A model generated the notes under the pieces. That model saw nothing but the letters and a program-made list of their open reading frames with translations. It had not been told where the DNA came from and did no database searches. Position numbers and translations under genes: made by a program. Positions 56,911 to 64,000 of a stretch of DNA of 64,000 bases are shown here, piece by piece (the stretch's first letter is position 1; each line of letters opens with the position of its first letter). The DNA is from Endothia cerciana (Eukaryota; Ascomycota; Sordariomycetes; Diaporthales; Cryphonectriaceae). The DNA is taken from NCBI GenBank assembly GCA_026119935.1, contig JALRMH010000003.1, forward strand, positions 1 through 64,000, read 5' to 3'.

Positions 56911-58559
56911 ATGGCGGCACTCTCGCCAGATCAAGGTCAGTCCCTGGCCAAGCCTGGTCTCCACGAGGTCGAAAAGGCAGAAAAGTTCGATGACGAGGAT
57001 TCCGTCGCTCCCACGGACGACGAGAAGGCGGCTTACGTCCGCAAGCTGGACTGGCATCTGATGCCTGTCATCTTCATCATCTACATGCTCTCCGTCCTGG
57101 ACCGCTCCAACCTGGGCAATGCCCACCAGGCCGGTCTGGACGACGGCATCGGGCTCGTCGGGAACCAGTATAATCTGCTCGGCACAATCTTCTACATCGG
57201 ATGTAAGTGCTGTGTGCAATGGCCGGATCCTATCCAGTATCCTTCCGGGCCAGGCCATGAACCCGTCCACCCCCCACCGCCCCGGGTATATGCTGACCAA
57301 AATGTCGTACGGTGCAGACATCTGCTCTATGTGGACCGTCGCTGGCTGGAAACAGTTCCCCGCCCACATCTGGGCCGCCTGTGTCGTCTTCGCCTGGTCC
57401 ACCCTCTCTTCCCTCCAGGCGTCGGTCCATAACTTCTCGGGTCTCGCCACCATCCGCTTCTTCCTCGGGGTCTTCGAGGCCATGTACGCTGGTGTGCCCG
57501 TCTACCTGTCCTTCTTTTACCCGCGCGACAAGGTCGGTTTCAGGCAGGGCATCTTCATCTCGGGCAGCGCGCTCGCAAACGCCTACGGTGGCGCGTTGGG
57601 CTACGCCATCCTGCTCATCAGGAGTAGCGTGCCCTCGTGGAGGATCCTGTTCCTCATCGAGGGCCTGCCCACCATGCTCATGACCATCGTTGCGTTCCTC
57701 ATGCTCCCAGACAGCATTTGCGACGCGCGCTTCCTCACCGACCGGGAGAAGGAGGTCGCCTCCTACTGCGTCAACGAGGGTCAGGTAGCCGACACCGACA
57801 AGGGCCAGCACACCGGGCTGCGCGTCAAGGAGATGCTTGCCGGTCTGAGGGATTGGCGCAGTTTTGTAACGGGCATCATCTACTTCGGCTGTAACGTAGG
57901 CAGACCTTGTCCCAGCTGTAGATAAGACGCTCGACCGCTGACGGTACCCCCTCTCACAGGTCTCATTCGCAAGCCTTCCACTCTTCGTCCCCAGCATCAT
58001 CGCCGACATCGGCGTCTTCACGTCCCTTCAGTCGAACGGTCTGTCGGCGCCTCCTTATCTCTTCTGCTTCTTCGTCATCCTGGCGGTCAACTTCACCGCG
58101 GATAAGTTGTGCATCAGGGGTCCCTTCATCAGCTTCTTCGGGCTCGTCGCCGCCATGGGCTTCATCCTGCTTGCCACCACCGAGGACGCCGTCCCGCGCT
58201 ATCTCGGCGTCTATCTCGCGATCCTGATCTTTGTCTCTGTCTCCCTTATGATGTCGTGGGTCTCGAACATGCATAGCACCGAGAGCAAACGTACTGGCGG
58301 CTGGGCCATCTTCCAGACCTTGGGGCAATGCGGGCCCCTGTTGGGCACCAACGTTTTTCCAGCCAGCGAGAAGCCGTACTACAGAGAGGGATCCTGGATA
58401 TCGACTGCATTTTGCCTGCTTGTTGCGGTGGTCTCCGCCGGCCTGAGCTTCTCGCTCTGGAGGGAGAACAAAAAGCTGGACAGGATCTTCAACGACGACC
58501 AGGATGACGAGGTTGCAGACTCTGCGAGGAGTACGAGAGGTTTCAGATACATCATTTGA
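56911..58559 (+). CDS. MFS anion:cation symporter (allantoate/organic-acid permease type)
   Basis: Three exons, 56911-57202, 57318-57895 and 57960-58559, encoding 489 aa. The protein has the ACS-family start KLDWHLMPVIFIIYMLSVLD with RSNLGNA after TM1, the standard Dal5-like opening. Later come FLGVFEAMYAGVPVYLSFFY and RQGIFISGSALANAYGG. The cytosolic loop carries LTDREKEVA. The second half starts at YFGCNVSFASLPLFVP, formed across intron 2, and contains the late motif WVSNMHSTESKR. Fungal members import carboxylates: allantoate, nicotinate, sugar acids and others. It is divergent from the Ldh_2 gene and close to the dehydratase, which suggests uptake of the acid they degrade. The actual cargo is inference. 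Confidence 0.88.
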
Positions 58560-59029
58560 AGGTTGGCCAGAGGCTTTGTATATACTCAGCCTTGAAAGGT
58601 TGTATAGCGCAGGCAGTTAGAATGACCGAAGACAATGAGCGACCTATGTCCTACCTAGGCATGTCAAAGGCGTGTCAAAGGTAGTACAACCTGTGCCTGC
58701 TTCAGGGACGCGGTGAGCAAAAACCCAATGCTGGGACACCTAGCATCGACATCGGCATATTCGACTAAGCGGTGACCACGGTGCTCGGATATAGGCCTGT
58801 ATTTGTTGGTCTATGGATCGGACCCATAGACGGTCGACGTTGGCACAGTATCTCCTGGACGGGCTCACGTGTATCTTAGTTGGATTATTCCTAGCATTGG
58901 AACGGGTATCTCTATACTCAAATGCCCCCCCCACCCCCCACCACCACAAACTATATCGTACATGATCGATATCTATATGGATGACGCCGCGACTCCAGGA
59001 AATGCGCACGTTATGGTACTAGATGCAAC
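58560..59029. other. Intergenic region between convergent transporter genes
   Basis: 3' flanks of two genes facing each other; no gene or strong hairpin seen. Confidence 0.5.
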
Positions 59030-61224
59030 TTAATATACACTGCCCTTGCTCCACTTGCTCGATGCCCTGATCCTCTTGCCAAATACGTAGAAGATGAAGG
59101 GAACTGGAATCATCAGTGTCGCGAAGCCAGCGAAGATTGACTGCCCCGGACCCACGCCGAGTTTCGCGTACAAAGGAGAAATAGCCACTATCTCCCAGTC
59201 AGTATTATGCAGACAGAGGGTGTTGAGGGATGCAGTAGAGTATACTGGAAGGTGGGTGCCTCGTCGGAGAAGCATTCCACCTCCCGAGATGTTTTCCCGG
59301 GGGTGGAGGAATATTTTTGCGACGTGGAAAGTAACTCACAAGGGAAACCAGCCGCAAAGACACTGCGTAGAAATGTGTTCGCAGCTACCGCACTCGCTGT
59401 ATTAATGGTTAGCAATCTAGCTTGAATTATCACGCTTATGAGATGGGGTGCCTCTGTCTTGGTTGAACTTACCTGCGTACATTCTGAACGTGTCGACGAG
59501 GTAGTTCAAAGCAGCCTGAAAGATGGTATTGAATCCGCATCCCATGAGGTACAACCCAATGACGGGTGCAATCCACGGTGCATTCTCAGGCTCGGCCGTC
59601 CACGCAGTGATAAACTGGCCTGCGGCGAAAAGAACCGAACCCAACATCATGGGGGGTAACCTCTTTTCCGGGACAGCGCGATCGCCCGCGGCGTGATATG
59701 CCTTGTTGTAGGCAAGCTGGTTCAGAGTGTTCAGAACAGCGCCCGTTATGCTCCCCAAGCATATGGCAAGAAAGGGCAGCTCGCTCTGGAGCAGGTTCCA
59801 CCCACGAATCTCCCCGAAGATGATAGGCACTGCGCCTAGCTGCATGTAGAGGATCCCGTAGCAGAATGAGGCGTAGAGGGCCATCAAGAAGCAGATTGGG
59901 GTACATAGTAACTGGAGTGGCCTGATAAGGAACTTTCGACAGAGTTCAGATATAGTTGGCTCCCATTCCTCGAACTTGGCATGGAGTGCAAAGTTGCCGC
60001 TATCGTGACGCAGTCTCCGTGCTTTGGCCACAAGTAGGACGGGTGGATACGTCTCGTCGATGAAGATGATGGCATTGAGGAGCACAGCCGACTGCAATAT
60101 TCCCGTGAGATACTCGGTCCAGCGCCACCCAAGATACGGCACTTGCACGACAGCCGCAGAGACTATCGGCCCTAGGGTAGGCCCGCCAACAACTGCCAGG
60201 GCATAGCCAGCCATGGCAATACCACGGTGCGCCGGCGAAAAGAGCTAGGACTTCCTGTTAGCAACGTTGATCACTGAGTCATCCCGGGAGTGCGTTGGCG
60301 AAGCCAAGGAATTCCTCGAACATGTCACGAAAGTCAAGAAAGAGAGAAGCACAGCCGCGAAGGGGAACATACATCGCCGAGGACACCGCCTGTGTTCGTG
60401 ACGGGTGCTGACGCGAAAAAGGCGCCAAAGAAGCGGGTGACCATGACGGTCTGTAAATCTTTGGCGGTGGCCGTTGCGAAGGAGAAACAGATAGCGACGA
60501 ACATGGGAGTGAGCACAGCAGTCCGCCGGCCATACACCTCGGATAGGGGCGCCCACAGTAGAGGGCCGAGGCCAAAGCCGAGGAGGAAGAGTGTCGTGCC
60601 CAGGATGGCAACCTCGGTGCTCACCTTGAACTGGGACGCGATCTGGTCCGTGCCTGCGGAGTAGGAAGACGATGCCCATGTTGCCGCCATCGTGACGAGG
60701 CCATATAGGAGCGTGGTGGTGGCCTTTTTGTGAGTCGACCAGTTCAACGGGCGATAAGGGTCATTGGGACCATCAAAATCCACAAGTTCGGCGGGTGTTG
60801 TCTTCTGATGTGTCAACGGGTGGGTAAATTGAGGGACAGGTCGACTCCGCAGCCTTGAAAGGACGGATTCTCTCCGCGATATGGTGCGGGTGGGCGATAG
60901 ACCGCTGGCGTTGGCCTGAATACCTCTCCGGCTTCGCGAGCGTGACCAGGTTGGCCGTGTCTCGAGGGCACAGGGGCGATGGCCATCGTGATGGTCCTTT
61001 TCGTTGGGATCCCGACAGTCGTCGTCCTCATCACCGCTGTGATCAGTTTCTGCGTCTGACATATGAATCCCGGATTCGACGTCTTCGTCTGGCCTGGGGC
61101 GGTAGTGATGAGGATCGTGGTGGTGCGGGATGGATGGCTGTTCCGAGGCCTCTGCGCTCGAATCTCTCAGCCCTTCACCTGTCTTTTCCCGTAGTGGGGT
61201 TGCGGATCCGTCTCTTTCCGCCAT
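59030..61224 (-). CDS. MFS drug:H+ antiporter (DHA1 type)
   Basis: Four exons, in transcript order 61224-60373, 60244-59473, 59396-59340 and 59187-59030; 612 aa. A long hydrophilic N-terminus of ~165 residues is His/Asp- and Ser/Arg-rich and includes ISRRESVLSRLRSR. It leads into the DHA1 entry NDPYRPLNWSTHKKA. The antiporter motifs follow: LLWAPLSEVYGRR in loop 2-3 and YALAVVGGPTLGPIVSA in TM5. The second half has IYLMGCGFN-like and AALNYLVDTFRMYA segments and ends FIFYVFGKRIRASSKW. Relatives export drugs, polyamines or secondary metabolites from the plasma membrane. Exon 3 is 57 nt, and the exon-4 acceptor (TAG at 59188) was chosen to keep frame and family sequence. Specificity is not readable. 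Confidence 0.85.
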
Positions 61225-63058
61225 CCCCTGGATACTAAGGGACGCGGGAACTGGGAAGAGATTGAGGGTCTATCGTTGTTGTTGTTATTGTTGTTGTTGT
61301 TGTTGTTCTTCGTCGACGGACGTGCTCCGCAGGCACAAGTAACCAGACGTTAGTCCAGAATCTTTGAACTATGTATGGTATGTATATGAAGGCAATACTG
61401 AGAACTTAACCACAATGTACAGGAATCTACTATATATAGACAGGTGTGTCATCTCTGGGCATTTCCACAGGCCACTCGCGGCGTCGTGGGAGAGAAATGT
61501 CGTGATTCTTGAAGGCGGAGGGCGGGAATCGGCACATGTACTTGACGTCACTCGAGTTTGTCGCGTCGCGCAGCGCCGCAGCGTTCAATCGACTCACGGT
61601 AATTCCGTCCCTCGATGCTGGTTAGATTTTGGCCGAGGCGGTGCCGAAGTCCACCGACGACGGCCAGGGTGGGCCAAAGCCGTGAGGCCCTTCTGGCCGG
61701 GTCGGCGGCTTGCTCCGTACGGGGCTCCATCTGGTCGGCAACCTTGTCAGTCTTTGGTGGGTGAACGAATGTCCACGGTCATAGGCATCCGGGTTCAATG
61801 GTAGCTGGTTCCAATGTCCTGGCATATCGACGCAGAACAATCTGCCGGGCCTCCTCCTCCAGGCCTCCTCCTCCAGGCCTCCTCTTCCAGGCCTCCTCTT
61901 CCAGGCCTCCTCCTCTCCCTCATCCTATGTCCTGCGAGATATTTTGTACCGGTATCCTGTTCACCTGCGCACCTCGTTACGAAAATCAGCCTTTGTCCTT
62001 CAAGGCACAAATCGATACCCACTGGTCAAAACGAGATGACCAGCCGCTCCACCCAACGGCCAAGGCAGGCCCCCGGGGCGTCTTTCTGTTTCTTGTCTTG
62101 GACCCCGAACAGCCTCCAGTGCTCTTCGCGTTCAGATTGCCTAGTGAATATGCCTCACATCAGAGCCTCATGCGGCCCGTTCCTGTTCCTGCACCTGTAC
62201 CTTCAGCCAAACGGCGTCAACATCCAGCACTCAATGCTATCTCTGGTATCTCTTTGCCAGTTGTGGAATTTCCAAGATATGAGGGTAAGGAGAGTAAGAC
62301 TGACCCTGCCTGCCACTGGCCTTGTCGGGGGGTGCCCACCGTTGCTCGGCTGAAGCTGCCAGACCTGGTTTTAGTACAGCTGCTTGATAAAGGACGGGGC
62401 AACTCCCGGTGACCAGCCTGGACAGACAGAGTACAGAATCAATGGGTTTCAACGCGGGCGTGCAAAGTAGAAGAAGACTAGCGCTGATACGGCCCCAGAG
62501 ATAAGCTCCCTGGACCCGTCATCCTCACCGTCCTCCTGATTGGCCTGCCACGCCGCGATAAAACGTCGGGGCGCCTCGTAATAGGATACATGCCCACTCG
62601 CTTGCTCATTTCGGTCAGCTAAGACAAGGAAAACAAGTACCGCGCGAGGTCAATCTGTAGTCTCGACCTCGCCCAGGACAGGGCGCACTCCTCGCGCCAT
62701 GACTCGAAGTATTGAGTTGACCAGACGAAGTCTACTCTTGAGGTGAGATTGGTACAAAGGCAGACCTCGGCCGGATTCCTCCCCCAGCTTCGTAATCACA
62801 CTGCGTGCCCAGTATCTGCTGTGGTAGGACCCATCGACAAGGGCTGTCCGATATCGTTCCATCTGCTGCCAGCTTGGGTATCAGAGTTTGGCGTACGCCT
62901 TAAGTCGCCTCGCCTCGCCCGCCCGCTCGCTCTTCAGGGTCTGGGAGACATCTAGTGCTGGCACACCTCGCATCCGCAGTTCTCAAGAGCACGGCTGTCA
63001 GCGGCCTCCCTCGGACTCTCGCCTCATCCAACACCGGCCGTAGGGGCAGCAAATCCCG
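61225..63058. other. Divergent intergenic region with TTG and 14-bp repeats
   Basis: Promoters of the DHA1 exporter (left) and the APC permease (right). A TTG/GTT microsatellite lies at about 61275-61308, only ~50 nt from the exporter ATG, so probably in its leader. A 14-bp minisatellite is at 61847-61916. Frames up to 204 codons around 61800-62410 span the repeat, overlap each other and have no domain; I do not call them genes. Confidence 0.5.
61847..61916. repeat. 14-bp pyrimidine-rich minisatellite
   Basis: Five tandem 14-bp units of the form AGGCCTCCTCCTCC (first unit starts GGG; two units have CTCTTCC), with no spacers. Confidence 0.88.
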
Positions 63059-64000
63059 ATGGCTGAGCCGGCGGTAGAACGCAGGGCCTCCAACACCGGG
63101 CAGGAGCACGATGAAGATCGCCTGGCCCAGTTCGGATACAAGCAAGAGTTGAAGAGAGACTGGGGCTTGGCTCACAACTTCGGCGTGTCTTTCAGCATCA
63201 TCAGTGTTATCACCGGCATCACCACCCTGTTCAGCTATGGTCTCAACACCGGCGGCCCGGGTGTCATGAGCGTCGGATGGATCCTGGTCTCCTTCTTCAC
63301 CATGCTCGTCGCTATCGCCATGGCTGAAATCGTCTCCGCCATTCCTACGAGTGGGGGGCCGTACTTCTGGGCTGCGATGCTCGCCCCGCCCCGCTGGAGC
63401 CCCTTCGCTGCGTGGTAAGTGGCACCTTGGTCAAGTTTCTGTAGTGGCCAGTCGGGGCAGCGTATGGTCTGACGTCTCTAGGTTGACGGGCTGGTTCAAC
63501 CTGCTCGGCCAGGTGGCCGTGACCACAGGCATCAGCTTTGGCCTGGCCGGCTTGATCGCAACAGCGGCCAAGGTACAAAATCCGGACTTCGAGGGCAGCG
63601 CAGCACAGACTATCGGCATCTACGCCGCCGTCCTTGTCTCTCATGCAAGCCGCCCCTTCTTCCCTCTGTAAAGATGCTCTACGTCGCCTCGTTCAGCGGG
63701 TTTCACAACGTAGCACTTCAGACTCTCAAGTTGGGCTCTAACACACAGCAGGGACTAGTCAACACCTTCGGAGTACACATACTCAAATACCTCAACAACT
63801 TCTCGATTTTCCTACATAGCGCAGGAGTAGCTGCTATCGTACGTACCTTTTGAAGCCATACACTCCTGAAATATAACTTCAAAGACATAGTGGAGCAGCC
63901 CTTTCAACTCTCGGAGCACCCTTTTGGGACATTTTAGTTGTCGGCAATCGCTAACGCAAGGCTGACCAGGCCATTGCTGTCTTAGCGAAGGCGCCAACAC
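63059..64000 (+). CDS. APC amino acid/GABA-type permease, 5' part, cut by window end
   Basis: Visible exons are 63059-63414, 63482-63644, 63752-63838 and 63970 onward, all in one frame, with the gene running past the right edge. The start has the GABA/choline permease subfamily features: LAQFGYKQELKRDWGLAHNF before TM1, SVGWILVSFFTMLVAIAMAE and then SAIPTSGGPYFWAAMLAPP in TM3. It continues with WLTGWFNLLGQVAVTTGISF and GLVNTFGVHILKYLNN. Expected role: import of GABA, choline or another amino compound. The second intron appears to be GC-AG (donor GCAAGC at 63645), because no GT donor keeps both frame and family sequence; its acceptor could be 63748 instead, adding one Gln. Divergent from the DHA1 exporter. 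Confidence 0.85.

Noticed and set aside
57230..58021. 263-codon minus-strand frame
   Set aside because: Shadow of the ACS transporter exons; crosses its introns and has no recognisable content.
61798..62412. 204- and 179-codon overlapping plus frames
   Set aside because: Both span the 14-bp minisatellite and read it as proline/serine repeats; no similarity and no splice logic.

Overview
The window is nuclear DNA of a filamentous ascomycete, most likely a Sordariomycete. Genes carry short spliceosomal introns (about 55-220 nt, mostly GT-AG). The protein types are typical of moulds: a Zn2Cys6 regulator, an APSES/ankyrin cell-cycle factor, dynactin p25, MFS, APC, AAAP and DMT transporters, a flavin monooxygenase, a GH127-like secreted enzyme and a small cysteine-rich secreted protein. 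The first 186 bases are extremely AT-rich and look like the edge of a RIP-type AT-rich block. I support 19 protein genes (one cut by the right edge), one gene remnant and one degenerate tRNA. Species cannot be decided from sequence alone.

Layout. 0.2-4.5 kb: a sugar/quinate-type MFS permease divergent from a metal-dependent lactonase-like amidohydrolase with a mitochondrial-looking N-terminus. 5.3 kb: an intron-bearing, decayed tRNA-Val-like element. 6.6-9.4 kb: a six-exon Zn2Cys6 factor. 11.4-13.7 kb: a secreted GH127/DUF1680-type glycosidase. 14.5-16.8 kb: the Mbp1-type APSES factor. 22.4-23.8 kb: an unknown single-pass membrane protein. Two long gene-poor stretches (16.8-22.4 and 23.8-31.6 kb) hold microsatellites and homopolymers but no credible gene. 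32.9-34.7 kb: a polyglutamine-rich protein with a long pyrimidine-rich leader. 36.0-41.6 kb: an FMO with an exact internal tandem duplication, dynactin p25, and a single-domain MetE-like enzyme. 43.3-44.9 kb: a small secreted protein and a frameshifted F-box-type remnant. 45.6-50.0 kb: a DMT-type transporter and an AAAP amino-acid permease. 52.0-58.6 kb: an IlvD/Edd dehydratase, an Ldh_2 oxidoreductase and an anion:cation-symporter MFS. 59.0-64.0 kb: a DHA1 MFS exporter and the start of a GABA-type APC permease.

The most coherent functional unit is the 52-58.6 kb trio (dehydratase, 2-keto-acid reductase/dehydrogenase, organic-anion transporter). By gene content it looks like an uptake-and-catabolism module for a sugar acid or similar hydroxy-acid. 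A smaller candidate unit is the divergent permease/amidohydrolase pair at the left end. Exon structures were derived by hand from splice sites, phase continuity and family conservation; every multi-exon model sums to an intact frame. Function assignments come from motif recognition, not database searches.
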